Origin: Bacillus chungangensis
GTDB taxonomy: Bacteria; Bacillota; Bacilli; Bacillales; Bacillaceae_C
Assembly (NCBI RefSeq): GCF_030812995.1
Contig: NZ_JAUSTT010000001.1
Location: 62,001-126,000, forward strand
Direction: 5' to 3'
Length of the DNA stretch: 64,000 nt
This document shows positions 8,450 through 17,597 of the stretch, in pieces. The position numbers and the translations under genes were made by a program. The notes below the pieces were generated by a model. The model was given only the letters and a program-made list of their open reading frames with translations. It ran no database searches and was not told the origin of the DNA. Within the stretch, counting starts at the first letter, position 1. The number at the start of each line of letters is the position of its first letter.

Positions 8450-8713
8450 TTACCTGCTGTTTTTTGTTAAATATTCTTGACCTTCCTCACTTTCTAATAA
8501 TACTTTCCTATAATAATAGGAGAGATATAAAAGAAGGCAAGATATGAAGATAAAACCGACACTTCCACCCATTAACACGTACGTTTTTGTGATTGTTTTA
8601 CCTTCAAAAGGAAGTAAAGTGCCAATATAAAGAAATGCTGTAATCGCAACTAAAATAAAAGCAAATCTTTTATAATCTACCATTTTTTCGTAATATTCCT
8701 TCACTTTTTCCAC
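8450..8713 (-). CDS. yrhC: YrhC-family small membrane protein
   Basis: An 87-residue protein with a charged N-terminus (KVKEYYEKMVDYKRF), two membrane spans (AFILVAITAFLYIGTLLPF and VLMGGSVGFIFISCLLLYLSYYY) and a hydrophilic tail. This is the YrhC family architecture; function is unknown. In B. subtilis yrhC ends the yrrT-mtnN-mccA-mccB operon. Here it still follows mtnN on the same strand, but mccA and mccB are not between them, which supports the assignment and suggests local gene loss. Confidence 0.75.
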   Translation of the reverse strand: MEKVKEYYEKMVDYKRFAFILVAITAFLYIGTLLPFEGKTITKTYVLMGGSVGFIFISCLLLYLSYYYRKVLLESEEGQEYLTKNSR

Positions 8714-8843
8714 AATATCACCTACCCTGACTTTAAAAATATCTATGTATACCTTAACATAGTGGATGAAGTGAATTGAGAGGTAAATGAAGGAAAGAAA
8801 GGAATAATACAGGCTCCTGCAAAAGGAGCCATTGTTGTTAATA

Positions 8844-9542
8844 TCAATTATTCAATGCTTTAACCATATTCATAACAAGGGAAGCAGAGTGAACTGCAGC
8901 AGTTTCTAAAAATTGCTCGAAAGAAATATTCGATTCTTTTCCTGCAATATCTGACAAAGAGCGAATGACTACAAATGGTACTTGGAATTGATGAGCCACT
9001 TGAGCGATCGCAGCTGCTTCCATTTCAACTGCCTGTAAATCCGAAAATTGAGATTGTACAAATTCCATCCGAATTGGATCATTCATAAAAGAATCTCCAG
9101 TAGCAATAAGTCCATTAACAACATGAATATGTGCGATTTTTTTCGCACAATTCACAGCTATCTCCCTAAGTTTATCATCTGCCTTAAAAGCTGCTGGCAA
9201 TTTCGGGACTTGTCCATATTGATAGCCAAAAGCAGTAACATCAACATCATGATGACGAACTTCTGTTGAAATAACAACATCTCCAACTTGCAGGTCTGGA
9301 TTAACACCGCCAGCTGAGCCTGTATTAATGACAACATCTGGCTTAAAGGAATGGAGCAGAATCGTAGTGGACATTGCAGCATTGACTTTTCCGATGCCTG
9401 ATCGGAGTAAGACAACATCCATTCCTTTCATCGTTCCTGTTGTAAATTCACAGCCGGCAATCGTTTCTATTTGTCTATTTTCTATTTGCTGACGTAGTAA
9501 TGTTACTTCTTCTTCCATTGCACCGATAATTGCAACTTTCAT
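8844..9542 (-). CDS. mtnN: 5'-methylthioadenosine/S-adenosylhomocysteine nucleosidase
   Basis: MtnN hydrolyses methylthioadenosine and S-adenosylhomocysteine to adenine and the thioribose or ribosyl-homocysteine, recycling sulfur from AdoMet-dependent reactions in the cytosol. Family motifs: IIGAMEEEV at the start, INTGSAGG for the ribose site, ATGDSFM, and [13 protein letters not shown] with the catalytic region, then SLSDIAGKE holding the purine-binding Asp. The 232-residue length fits. ATG at 9542 is preferred over an upstream in-frame start because it follows AGAGGTC and gives the conserved MKVAIIGAM start. A short GGCTCC/GGAGCC hairpin follows at 8812–8830. Confidence 0.93.
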   Translation of the reverse strand: MKVAIIGAMEEEVTLLRQQIENRQIETIAGCEFTTGTMKGMDVVLLRSGIGKVNAAMSTTILLHSFKPDVVINTGSAGGVNPDLQVGDVVISTEVRHHDVDVTAFGYQYGQVPKLPAAFKADDKLREIAVNCAKKIAHIHVVNGLIATGDSFMNDPIRMEFVQSQFSDLQAVEMEAAAIAQVAHQFQVPFVVIRSLSDIAGKESNISFEQFLETAAVHSASLVMNMVKALNN

Positions 9543-9710
9543 TTTTTGACCTCTTTCTTCGCTAAATAGCATTGTTTATAAAGGTTAGAAAGACATATGC
9601 GCCTTCCCAATAGCCTCTCTTTAGTATTATAGAAGAAAATACTGCAACATTGCTAGTATACTATTGATTGTTGCAGAATAAACAACTAAAATATGGCTGG
9701 AGGGATAAAA

Positions 9711-9920
9711 ATGAATATCAGCTTAGAAGTGATGGAAGATAAAGTTGAATTTTTTGAGGCTACAGATTTACAACGGTTAGAAAAAAAAATAAATGAACAA
9801 ATTGAACATAACAAGGCCATTCTTTTAGCAGTTCATTCTGTTTCTCATCAGATGCATGTTAGCCATGATGGAAAGCGCTATTTTTCTGCAGTAGTGCATT
9901 TTAAATTAAAAAAAAGATGA
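9711..9920 (+). CDS. yrzA: YrzA-like DUF2536 protein
   Basis: A 69-residue protein with VEFFEATDLQRLEKKINEQIE, HNKAILLAVHSVSHQ and a C-terminal YFSAVVHFKLKK, matching my memory of B. subtilis YrzA (DUF2536), whose function is unknown. The second ATG (9711) is chosen since GGAGGGATAAAA lies directly upstream; the first ATG (9693) has no ribosome site. It is read divergently from mtnN. An imperfect inverted repeat at 9920–9958 could be its terminator. Confidence 0.8.
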   Translation: MNISLEVMEDKVEFFEATDLQRLEKKINEQIEHNKAILLAVHSVSHQMHVSHDGKRYFSAVVHFKLKKR

Positions 9921-9967
9921 GATGAGCGAAACTTAATTGCTCAAAATTTCGTTCGTCTCTCCGATCG

Positions 9968-10115
9968 ATAAAAAACTTCATAGTAGGGCTTTCTCTCATC
10001 CCCATACAAAGGATTTCATGAAATAAAGCCCGGGTCTTCGAAAAGAAATTTACTTTTTCTTTATAAGACGCTAAATCAAAAGATGTTCCTTATCCTAGGT
10101 TTGAACAAATCAAAA
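9968..10115 (+). repeat. Degenerate copy of the dispersed intergenic repeat
   Basis: CATAGTAGGGCTTTCTCTCATCCCC and, further on, TTCCTTATCCTAGGTTTGAACAAATC line up with the head hairpin and the middle of the clear copies listed below. The tail hairpin is missing. It fills most of the gap between yrzA and yrrS. Confidence 0.5.
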
Positions 10116-10153
10116 AATAGCGAAATAGTACATATTAATCTAGGCTTCTAATC

Positions 10154-10190
10154 TCAAAAAAAATAAGCGCAAATGTCATTGCGCTTATTT
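10154..10190 (-). terminator. Terminator of yrrS overlapping its stop codon
   Basis: AATAAGCGC (10162–10170) pairs with GCGCTTATT (10181–10189). On the minus strand a run of eight T follows the stem. The yrrS stop codon lies inside the first arm. Confidence 0.8.
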
Positions 10191-10991
10191 TTTATCATTT
10201 TCTTGTAATTCCTCTACTTTAACAGGCTTCCATCCCTCACTGTCAACCCATTCTATATAAACACGATAAGTTTGTGATTGATCTTTTGTAGTAATTGTGC
10301 CAATTGCTTCATTGCTCGGATCGCTGCCGCCTTGCAAATACCAAATAATCATATCGTCCTGAGAAATCCCTGTAGCATAAGATAATGCTGCTGTTTTTTC
10401 CTGCCAATCTACAGAAGCAGAATCATAAGATGAGACATGTCCATTTGCTTGACTCGTGCCAACTGGCTTCCAACTTTCATTGACGATCTCTTTCTCAACA
10501 TTTGACTCCGTGCCTGCTTTTTCGATTATTTCATCGCCATTTGTTTCTAGTTCCTTCTCATTCTCTTTTTCTAGCTCTTTCTCCGTCTTATATTCTTTAT
10601 TATTTTCTTTTTTCTTATCTTTTTCTTTTTGTTTATTTATTTCTCTTTCGTTTCTCTCGTCATTCTTCTTCTCTTTAACTCTTTCTTCCTCTTTTAAGCG
10701 TTCTTCTTTATTTTCCTTTTGCTCTTTTTGTTTGCTCTCTTTTTCTCGCTGTATATCCTTGTTTTTATCTTTATCCTCATCTTGCGTTTTCTTACTCTTT
10801 TCTTGCTCCATGCTTGCGGCTAATTTTCCCTTATCATTGTTTGGATCTTCCTTGCTAAAAAAAATCGAACTAGCTACTACAATAATAAGTAATATAACAA
10901 TCGCAATTAATGTATTGAGAATAATGTTTGTTTTACGGCGCTTTACTCTTCGATCAAAGCGGCCGCCTTGTTGATCACCAAATTTTGGCAT
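10185..10991 (-). CDS. yrrS: YrrS-like DUF1510 membrane-anchored protein
   Basis: A 268-residue protein with a basic cytoplasmic head (RRVKRRKTN), one membrane span (IILNTLIAIVILLIIVVASSIFF), a long low-complexity Lys/Glu-rich stretch (roughly residues 65–160), and a compact C-terminal domain starting at SWKPVGTSQ with YATGISQDDMIIWYLQGG, which fits DUF1510 (YrrS). In B. subtilis yrrS lies next to the PBP gene yrrR, as here, so a cell-wall role is likely but unproven. ATG at 10991 follows GGAGGGAATAATC. The charged linker makes a long antisense frame that is an artefact. Confidence 0.8.
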   Translation of the reverse strand: MPKFGDQQGGRFDRRVKRRKTNIILNTLIAIVILLIIVVASSIFFSKEDPNNDKGKLAASMEQEKSKKTQDEDKDKNKDIQREKESKQKEQKENKEERLKEEERVKEKKNDERNEREINKQKEKDKKKENNKEYKTEKELEKENEKELETNGDEIIEKAGTESNVEKEIVNESWKPVGTSQANGHVSSYDSASVDWQEKTAALSYATGISQDDMIIWYLQGGSDPSNEAIGTITTKDQSQTYRVYIEWVDSEGWKPVKVEELQENDKK

Positions 10992-11060
10992 GATTATTCC
11001 CTCCGTTTCATTCCATATCATATCATGGATTTTTTAACTTATAAAAGTATTTTCCTATAT

Positions 11061-11219
11061 AAAGTGAAACTTCCATGAGTGGGGGTGTTCTCTCATTCCC
11101 CACTCATGGTTAGTTGAACCAATCGGACATTTACTGGCAGTTATCTCCCACCTAGACTTCTTTGATTCCCTCTTACTCCCCGAGGTGGGGGTCTTACTGC
11201 CAGTTAGATGTGGGATAAA
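11061..11219 (+). repeat. Dispersed intergenic repeat, copy A
   Basis: Begins GTGAAACTTCCATGAGTGGGG and ends ACTGCCAGTTAGATGTGGG. The head hairpin is CATGAGTGGGG paired with CCCCACTCATG; the tail has ACTGGCAGT pairing with ACTGCCAGT around a CCCACCT/AGGTGGGGG stem. Short middle. It lies between pbpI and yrrS, both read leftwards, so it is probably transcribed in antisense sense within that unit. Confidence 0.8.
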
Positions 11220-11230
11220 GTAGTTTCGCA

Positions 11231-12982
11231 TCATTCCTCTTTGTTTTTCTCATACTCATGAACCATGTTAACAATATCAGCAAATAAAGGATTGATGCCG
11301 CCTTCGCTTTCAAAAACATCTAAATTTAGAACCGTGAGTGCATATTTCGGCCTCTGAAAAGGGAAATACCCTGCAAACCATTTATGATAGAGCTGCTGCT
11401 CTTCGATAAAACGACCCGTTTCTGCTGTACCGGACTTTCCCGCAATTTCAAAAGGAAGTGATTGAAATACATGTCCTGTTCCTTTTTCATCTTGTACCAC
11501 TTCCCTTAACAGGTGCTGTAATTTCATTGCCGTATAAGCTGATAATTTTTTCCCTGGCAATGATTTATTTTTAAAATGCAGCATTGTTTGTCCATTTTGA
11601 TATTCAATAGCAGAAACTGCTTTTACCATCTTTTTCTCGCCGCCCCGTGCAATCGTCGCCATCATATTTGTAATAGCAAGCGGCGTCGTACGTACATCAT
11701 GTTGTCCAATAGCAGTTTGAGCAACAAATTGATCATCATTTTGACTTTCGTTTTCTAAAAAAACACGTCCTTGTTCCTCAAATAATTGTTTGAAATTTGA
11801 ATAGTGGTAAATATCCCCTTGCCATCCGACGCTGTCAATGACAGACAATTGTTTTGCTATCTCTTGAAGGAATGTTGGATCACTTTGCTTTAATTGTTTC
11901 GCTATATCAGCAAACGTCCGGTTGCAGCTTTGGGCAAAGCTTTCTTTAAAAGTAAGCATTCCAAGCGGGCGCTTATCTCGTTCCCCATAAAGATTTTGAT
12001 CACAATCATATAATACATTTTCATCATCTAAGCCTTCCTCAATTGCTGCTGCAGCAACAATTGTTTTAAAAATAGAACCAGGAATCTGAAGCTTTGTTCC
12101 CATGTTTTCAACGCCCTCATCTTGAAAAGGATTCTCTTGGTTCATTTTGGGGCGAGATGCCATTACAATAATATCACTGTTTTGAATATCTAATAAAATA
12201 ACAGCGCCCTTCTGAACACCGTGCTTATCCATCAACTTTTCAACATTTTCTTGCAGCTTTTTATCCATCGTCGTTCTCATGTTTAATGGATAATATGGAT
12301 TCTCAACACCGACATATTGTACATTCCCAAGTAGATCATTGCCCATTCCATCTACTTGATAAACTAATTTGGCAGGCCTTTCACTTAATAAAAATTCATC
12401 AAATGCTGCTTGCATTCCTGTTATTCCAATTTTTTGCTGTGCTCCATCTTTTTTATCAGGATAGCGCTGTTTAAAGCTTTTACTATTTTCACCTGTAATG
12501 CCTATCCATTGTTCTCCTGGAAGCAAGATCGGCTTGCTTCTTAATGTTAGTCCATAGATTCCTGGTATATTCAAATCATTTAATTGCTTTATTTGACGGT
12601 CTGATAGAGAAGGGACTAGCTCTTCATTTAACATAGCTGGTGTTTCAACAGCTGCAAGTGATTTTAGCAATGATTGCTCAGATATATGTAAAAGTTTTGC
12701 TACTGTCTTCACATTATCTATATGATGTAAAAATGGAAAAATAATGACAGCACCACGTTCAGTAAAGGTCAATGGTTCACCATCACGATCAAGAAAATGG
12801 CCTCTGCCATCATCGATCTCAAATTCTTGTCTGCGTTGGGCAACACTATTTTGAAGCAGATCAATCTTCTGTTTAGAAAAATGTGCTGTTTGAAACAATT
12901 GAATTTGTGCTAATCTCCCCATTAGAAAGAGAATCATAAATAATATCGCAATACCTAATGCTTTGAAACGATTTACACGCAT
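11231..12982 (-). CDS. pbpI: Penicillin-binding protein, class B transpeptidase (PBP4b type)
   Basis: A 583-residue membrane-anchored D,D-transpeptidase that would crosslink peptidoglycan outside the membrane. Seen in order: basic head and one N-terminal span (ALGIAILFMILFLMGRLAQ), a dimerisation-type domain (about residues 50–230), then the transpeptidase domain with the active-site SxxK in GSIFKTIV, the SxN motif in QSCNRTF and the KSGTAETG motif near residue 510. Context (greA upstream, yrrS downstream) matches B. subtilis yrrR/pbpI. ATG at 12982 follows GAGGTGTTGAATAA. B. subtilis PbpI is considered dispensable and sporulation-associated; I cannot confirm that here. Confidence 0.88.
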   Translation of the reverse strand: MRVNRFKALGIAILFMILFLMGRLAQIQLFQTAHFSKQKIDLLQNSVAQRRQEFEIDDGRGHFLDRDGEPLTFTERGAVIIFPFLHHIDNVKTVAKLLHISEQSLLKSLAAVETPAMLNEELVPSLSDRQIKQLNDLNIPGIYGLTLRSKPILLPGEQWIGITGENSKSFKQRYPDKKDGAQQKIGITGMQAAFDEFLLSERPAKLVYQVDGMGNDLLGNVQYVGVENPYYPLNMRTTMDKKLQENVEKLMDKHGVQKGAVILLDIQNSDIIVMASRPKMNQENPFQDEGVENMGTKLQIPGSIFKTIVAAAAIEEGLDDENVLYDCDQNLYGERDKRPLGMLTFKESFAQSCNRTFADIAKQLKQSDPTFLQEIAKQLSVIDSVGWQGDIYHYSNFKQLFEEQGRVFLENESQNDDQFVAQTAIGQHDVRTTPLAITNMMATIARGGEKKMVKAVSAIEYQNGQTMLHFKNKSLPGKKLSAYTAMKLQHLLREVVQDEKGTGHVFQSLPFEIAGKSGTAETGRFIEEQQLYHKWFAGYFPFQRPKYALTVLNLDVFESEGGINPLFADIVNMVHEYEKNKEE

Positions 12983-13070
12983 TTATTCAACACCTCAACC
13001 ACAGTGTAGACGTGTTGTCAATAAAATATCCCTTAGTGCATTTGTTTCAAAGATCATGATTGAAGCAGTT

Positions 13071-13106
13071 AAAAAAAGAATCCACATTAAGCGGATTCTT
13101 TTTTTA
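13071..13106 (-). terminator. Terminator between greA and pbpI
   Basis: AAAAAAAGAATCC (13071–13083) pairs with GGATTCTTTTTTT (13093–13105): a classic rho-independent terminator, here placed after greA on the minus strand. Confidence 0.85.
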
Positions 13107-13162
13107 ATTAGATAATAAAACATACAAATACGAGCGGATAGCGGTTGAAAAGAATAAAACCC

Positions 13163-13639
13163 TCAACTGATTTTCGTAATCTTAACCCGCATTTCACCAC
13201 CAGGAGTTTGAACTGTGACTTCTTGCCCAATTTTATGGCCAAGTAAGCTTTTTGCAATCGGTGAGTCATTTGATATTTTTCCTTCAAATGGATCGGCTTC
13301 AGCACTTCCAACAATCGTATATGTTTCTTCATCACCGTCGGGCAATTCAACAAATGTGACAGATTTACCAAGTGATACCGTATCAGAATTCATGTCATCT
13401 TCTGTAATTATTTTTGCATTTCGAATCATATTTTCTAACGTTGTAATCCGGCCTTCTACAAACGCCTGCTCTTCCTTTGCAGAATCGTATTCAGAGTTCT
13501 CGGACAGATCTCCAAAACTGCGGGCAATTTTAATTCTTTCTACTACCTCTTTACGTTTTACTGATTTTAAATATTCTAATTCCTGTTCTAATTTTTCTTT
13601 ACCTGCTTGTGTCATTGGGAAAATTTTTTCAATAGCCAA
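13163..13639 (-). CDS. greA: Transcription elongation factor GreA
   Basis: A 158-residue factor that enters the RNA polymerase secondary channel and stimulates cleavage of backtracked transcripts. It starts [21 protein letters not shown], then the N-terminal coiled coil with the acidic tip [20 protein letters not shown], and ends with the C-terminal FKBP-like domain ([32 protein letters not shown]). The start is TTG at 13639 after GGAGTGAAGGGTT. It follows udk on the same strand as in B. subtilis. Confidence 0.97.
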   Translation of the reverse strand: MAIEKIFPMTQAGKEKLEQELEYLKSVKRKEVVERIKIARSFGDLSENSEYDSAKEEQAFVEGRITTLENMIRNAKIITEDDMNSDTVSLGKSVTFVELPDGDEETYTIVGSAEADPFEGKISNDSPIAKSLLGHKIGQEVTVQTPGGEMRVKITKIS

Positions 13640-13709
13640 AACCCTTCACTCCTTTTTTATTTAAACATGCTTATTATCATCATATTTAGGCGCGTGAAAA
13701 AATATATTA

Positions 13710-13737
13710 CAGCGCGTTCTAGATTAGAACGCGCAAG
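13710..13737 (-). terminator. GCGCGTTCT hairpin after udk
   Basis: GCGCGTTCT (13712–13720) pairs with AGAACGCGC (13726–13734) over a 5-base loop; an A/T tract rather than a pure T run follows on the minus strand. Probable weak terminator of udk or attenuator before greA. Confidence 0.45.
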
Positions 13738-13814
13738 TTTATTATCGTATTTCCTGTAGGTTCTTGGGTGCCTTAAAATCACGATACGAAGGAATCGTAC
13801 TCGTTGTCTTAAAG

Positions 13815-14465
13815 TCACTGCCCATTTGATGTAGAAAAAAATTGATTTTGTTCTAATATAGTTTGGATCTTTGCAATGATTAAATCAATCGCGACATGAT
13901 TTTGACCACCTTGAGGTATGATCACATCTGCATAGCGCTTCGTTGGTTCAATAAACTGATTATGCATCGGCCGAACAACTGATAAATATTGAGAGACCAC
14001 TGAATCCACTGTACGCCCGCGATCTTTTATATCACGCATCAATCTTCTAAGGATGCGAATATCCGCGTCAGTGTCAACAAAAAGCTTAATATCCATTAAG
14101 TTCCTAAGACGTTCATCGTCTAAAACTAAAATTCCTTCTAGAATGATGACATCTTTTGGTTTAATCAAGATCGTATCAGCAGAACGGGTATATAAAGCAT
14201 AATCATAAATTGGCTTTTTAATCGGCTTATATTGAAGCAAGTCTTGCAAATGAGCAATTAATAAATCTTGATCAAACGCAAATGGATGATCATAATTCGT
14301 TTGAAGCCGCTCCTCAAAAGGGAGATGGCTTTGATCTTTGTAATAATCATCTTGCTCTAAGAGCAAAATCGAATGGCCCTTAAAATAATTATAAATGGCT
14401 TTACTGACACTTGTTTTTCCTGAGCCAGTTCCGCCAGTCACACCAATCACTACTGGCTTTTTCAT
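13815..14465 (-). CDS. udk: Uridine kinase
   Basis: A 216-residue P-loop kinase that phosphorylates uridine and cytidine with ATP or GTP in pyrimidine salvage. Walker A is [12 protein letters not shown] at the N-terminus, with [18 protein letters not shown] (the conserved DxYY region), [13 protein letters not shown] and [12 protein letters not shown]. Bacillus normally carries yrrN and yrrO (U32 peptidases) between trmR and udk; here only 51 bases separate them, so that pair is absent. The GGAGGAG site is 13 bases from the ATG, somewhat far; no better in-frame start is seen. Confidence 0.95.
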   Translation of the reverse strand: MKKPVVIGVTGGTGSGKTSVSKAIYNYFKGHSILLLEQDDYYKDQSHLPFEERLQTNYDHPFAFDQDLLIAHLQDLLQYKPIKKPIYDYALYTRSADTILIKPKDVIILEGILVLDDERLRNLMDIKLFVDTDADIRILRRLMRDIKDRGRTVDSVVSQYLSVVRPMHNQFIEPTKRYADVIIPQGGQNHVAIDLIIAKIQTILEQNQFFSTSNGQ

Positions 14466-14516
14466 GATGCAATGAACTCCTCCTTTACATAAGAGAGTTT
14501 TAGCCGCTGCTTTCGT

Positions 14517-15155
14517 TTAAGCTTTTTTTAAACTAACGGCGACTCCATCTCCAACTGGAAGGATTTCTGTTATAAAAGCTGGATGATCCATAAGCCATTG
14601 ATTATATGCTTTTATTTTCTTTACAAACCCGCTTGCTCGCCGATTTTCAATATTCTCTTTTGCCACTAATCCTTTATACAAAACATTATCTGTATAAACA
14701 CAGCCATTATCTTGAAGGAGAGGAGTGTAAAGTTCAAAGAATCTTCGATATTGACCTTTTGCTGCATCAATGAAAATGGCGTCAAAATGACCAAAAGCCT
14801 CCACTTGGGCAAACACCTCTAAAGCATCTCCCTCAATAATCGTAATTCTATTTTTCGCTCCATGAGCCCGACTAATATAGTCATGAGCTTGTCGACAGCG
14901 AACAGCTTCTCTTTCTATTGTTACAATGTGTACATTTGGAAGTGCGTCCGCCATTCTCAATGCTGAATACCCAATGGCCGTTCCAATTTCCAAAATTCTT
15001 TTTGGTTGTTGGATACGGAGAAATTGTATCATCATATTTAGACTAGAGGACTCCATGATTGGTATGTGATGTGTTTTTGCAAAATGTTCCATTTCTGTTA
15101 ACAATGAATTCTTTTCTTGCTGCAATGATGCAAGGTAATCGCAAATTTCTTCCAT
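14517..15155 (-). CDS. trmR: tRNA 5-hydroxyuridine methyltransferase TrmR
   Basis: A 212-residue class I AdoMet-dependent O-methyltransferase. The AdoMet site is ILEIGTAIGYSALRMA (motif I); motif II is VTIERE; the metal-binding region is DAIFIDAAKGQYRRFFELY with VYTDNVLYKGLV. YrrM of B. subtilis (TrmR) methylates 5-hydroxyuridine of the wobble base to 5-methoxyuridine; close agreement in these motifs and the location next to mltG and udk support that role. ATG at 15155 gives the usual length; a TTG 39 bases upstream in frame is less likely. Confidence 0.88.
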   Translation of the reverse strand: MEEICDYLASLQQEKNSLLTEMEHFAKTHHIPIMESSSLNMMIQFLRIQQPKRILEIGTAIGYSALRMADALPNVHIVTIEREAVRCRQAHDYISRAHGAKNRITIIEGDALEVFAQVEAFGHFDAIFIDAAKGQYRRFFELYTPLLQDNGCVYTDNVLYKGLVAKENIENRRASGFVKKIKAYNQWLMDHPAFITEILPVGDGVAVSLKKA

Positions 15156-15558
15156 ACTATATGCCCCTTTTTCCAAAAAATGAAACCGCTTCAATTTTGT
15201 TTTACTTGTTCAACGAACGGGTTCCTTAGACTTTTATCCTATTTTAAAGAATTTCAAGTAAAAATCGAAGCATTCTCGATAATCTGTAAATATTTTACTA
15301 GTACGGCGTTTTCCGTTCTGTTGAGTAAAAAAGATTTATGATACGGACCGAAACGTCTTCGTTTTCTTTAAGAAACACAGATTTAGCATCATCACTGATA
15401 AAGGGCGGCACTCATCGATTGATTCTTAACAGAAAAGCAGAAAGCTGCTAAGAGAGCTTTCTACTTTGTTTACAAAGCTTTCATGTTATGTGTAATAAAA
15501 ACATATCCATCATTTTACCATAAAGGCTAAAGAGAAGCTAATGCCATACATCTTTTTT

Positions 15559-16713
15559 TTACTTTTTATTGACAATATATTTTGCTTTCTTTTCGTTATG
15601 CTCTTCTAACGTGTGTGAATAATGAATTTCTCCTGTACCCGTTTCAGCTAAAAAGTACAGATAATCTGTCTCTTCTGGATTCAAAGCTGCTTCAATCGAT
15701 ATCTCCCCTGCATTTGCAATCGGTCCAGGGGGAAGCCCTTTTATTTTATAAGTGTTATAAGGAGAGTCTACTTCAAGGTCTTCATATAGCACCCGTTTTT
15801 TATGTTCTCCCAAAGCATAGAGCACAGTCGGATCTGTTTGAAGTGGCATGCCAGTTTCGATTCTATTATAGAACACACTAGAAATTTTATGACGATCCGC
15901 TTTCTCGGTTGCTTCTTTTTCAATTAAAGAGGCAAGAGTTAAAAGCTCATGAGGCTCCATTTCTTTCTCCTCAATATTGCTTTTATATTTTGTCAGAATG
16001 TCATTCGTTTTTTTCAACATATCTTCAATAACACTTTCTAATGATGGATTTGTTTCATAGTACGAGTACGTTGCCGGAAATAGATAGCCTTCCAGCGGAT
16101 ACTGAATATTTTCATTCAAAATCGCTTCCGTTATTAAATTAGGGTATTTTCCCATTAATTCTTCAATAAATTCACGATTATTTAATTTCTCAAGAACGTC
16201 ATTCCTTTGATAATCTGTTTTTTCTGCAATCGCATCTGCAATTTGCTGAAGGCTCCACCCTTCAGGAATGGTAATTTTCATTGCTACTTCTTTCACCAAT
16301 GTACCAGTTTTTAATGTTTCTATTAGTTCATCAAAAGTCATAGAAGGTGTTAATTGGTATGTTCCAGCTTGAAATCCTGCTTCGTTGTTTAATTTTACGT
16401 AATACTTAAAAATAAGTGCACTTTTGATGATGCCGTTATCCTCCAATACTTTTCCAATTGTTGATACTCCAGACCCAATTGGAACTTCAACTGTTTTTGC
16501 TTTATGATCCTCTGGATTAACCGGACTCATCGCAGATTTTATATAAAAATAACCTCCAATGCAAGATCCCCCGACTACTAAAATAAGAATGAGGCAAATA
16601 ATCGATACAATTTTTCTAATGATCTTTGCTTCATTTTGTTTTTCTAATAGGACATTTCTTATTTGTTGTTTTTTTATTTCTTTGCTTTCATTTTTCGCCT
16701 TTTTTTCCGCCAA
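15559..16713 (-). CDS. mltG: Endolytic murein transglycosylase MltG
   Basis: A 384-residue membrane-bound lytic transglycosylase that cuts nascent glycan strands and so sets their length. It has a Lys/Glu-rich cytoplasmic head, a single span (IVSIICLILILVVGGSCIGGYFY), a LysM-like/YceG N-terminal part (VPIGSGVSTIGKVLEDNGII) and the catalytic YceG domain with ITIPEGWSLQQIA, ASLIEKEATEKADRHKISSV (catalytic Glu region) and LQTDPTVLYALG. Start is TTG at 16713 after AAGGAGGAATTCG. The 15156–15558 gap upstream of trmR holds a weak AGAAAGCT/AGCTTTCT hairpin near 15434–15463, a possible mltG terminator, and no gene I can see. Confidence 0.93.
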   Translation of the reverse strand: MAEKKAKNESKEIKKQQIRNVLLEKQNEAKIIRKIVSIICLILILVVGGSCIGGYFYIKSAMSPVNPEDHKAKTVEVPIGSGVSTIGKVLEDNGIIKSALIFKYYVKLNNEAGFQAGTYQLTPSMTFDELIETLKTGTLVKEVAMKITIPEGWSLQQIADAIAEKTDYQRNDVLEKLNNREFIEELMGKYPNLITEAILNENIQYPLEGYLFPATYSYYETNPSLESVIEDMLKKTNDILTKYKSNIEEKEMEPHELLTLASLIEKEATEKADRHKISSVFYNRIETGMPLQTDPTVLYALGEHKKRVLYEDLEVDSPYNTYKIKGLPPGPIANAGEISIEAALNPEETDYLYFLAETGTGEIHYSHTLEEHNEKKAKYIVNKK

Positions 16714-16828
16714 TTACGAATTCCTCCTTCGAGTTAACAGCGGGATTCGACATTTTGTCCGTTCATCCTGTACATTATACTACATTTTTTTTTAATTTCT
16801 ATATTTTTTTCTCATTTCTCCTTAGTTG

Positions 16829-16880
16829 AAAAGGGGCGGCTTAAAAGAACACATTGCATCCTTTTAAGCCGCCCCTTCTA
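16829..16880 (-). terminator. Strong hairpin between yrzB and mltG
   Basis: AAGGGGCGGCTTAAAAG (16831–16847) pairs perfectly over 17 bp with CTTTTAAGCCGCCCCTT (16861–16877). It separates the alaS–yrzB unit from mltG. Confidence 0.8.
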
Positions 16881-16889
16881 TTTTATTTC

Positions 16890-17168
16890 TTAGCTTTCCT
16901 CTTCATCAAGAAATGTATTCAACATTTCTTCAATCATATCCCATTCTTCATCGGTTTCAATTGGCATTAGGTCGCCTTGGTCTCCCGATTCACTTTCGAT
17001 ATAGGAGGAAGCATGAATCTCAACCTCTTCCTCTTCTTCTGAACCGACAGGATAGTATAATACATAAGATTTTTCAAATTCTTCTGATTCAAAGGTGAAC
17101 AGAACTTCATAAAGTTCTTCGTTACCTTCTTCATCGACTACCGTTAAGACTTTTTCACCATTTTCCAT
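16890..17168 (-). CDS. yrzB: YrzB-like DUF1292 protein
   Basis: A 92-residue, strongly acidic protein ([19 protein letters not shown], then [13 protein letters not shown] and an acidic C-terminus [19 protein letters not shown]) of the DUF1292 family. It is always found next to ireB and ruvX in Firmicutes; function is not known. ATG follows GAGGTGAAAAA. It is 12 bases downstream of ruvX and surely cotranscribed. Confidence 0.9.
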   Translation of the reverse strand: MENGEKVLTVVDEEGNEELYEVLFTFESEEFEKSYVLYYPVGSEEEEEVEIHASSYIESESGDQGDLMPIETDEEWDMIEEMLNTFLDEEES

Positions 17169-17180
17169 TTTTTCACCTCA

Positions 17181-17597
17181 TCATTTTTGACTGTCTAAAA
17201 ATCCTTGTAATATCATAACAGCAGCTACTTTATCAATCACTTTTTTTCGCTTTTTACGACTCATATCTGCTTCAATTAACATTCTCTCGGCAGCCATTGT
17301 ACTTAATCGTTCATCCCAAAGTATAACGGGAAGATGGAATGATTCCCGCAGCCTATCAGCAAATTTTTGTGTAGCTTCTCCTCTCGGTCCTACAGTATTA
17401 TTCATATTTTTTGGGAAGCCAACGACAATTTTTTGTACATCATGTACTTCTATTAATTCTCCGATTCGTTCAAGACCAAAGACATTGTTCTCTTCATTAA
17501 TAGCAATGGTTTCCATTCCTTGTGCTGTCCATCCCAGCTCATCACTCATCGCCACGCCAACTGTCTTGGATCCAACATCTAGACCCATTATCCTCAT
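17181..17597 (-). CDS. ruvX: YqgF/RuvX-type Holliday junction resolvase-like nuclease
   Basis: A 138-residue RNase H-fold protein: [19 protein letters not shown] carries the first catalytic Asp, [11 protein letters not shown] the second strand motif, and [15 protein letters not shown] the later acidic residues. Members process pre-16S rRNA 5' ends and/or Holliday junctions. Its ATG overlaps the ireB stop by four bases (ATGA), showing translational coupling within the alaS-ireB-ruvX-yrzB unit. Confidence 0.93.
   Translation of the reverse strand: MRIMGLDVGSKTVGVAMSDELGWTAQGMETIAINEENNVFGLERIGELIEVHDVQKIVVGFPKNMNNTVGPRGEATQKFADRLRESFHLPVILWDERLSTMAAERMLIEADMSRKKRKKVIDKVAAVMILQGFLDSQK

Noticed and set aside
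10456-10974. 172-codon frame on the plus strand across yrrS, rich in Ser, Phe and Leu
   Set aside because: It is the antisense of the Lys/Glu-rich linker of YrrS; composition is low-complexity and no ribosome site precedes it.
13108-13371. 87-codon minus-strand frame inside greA
   Set aside because: Shadow of greA in another frame.
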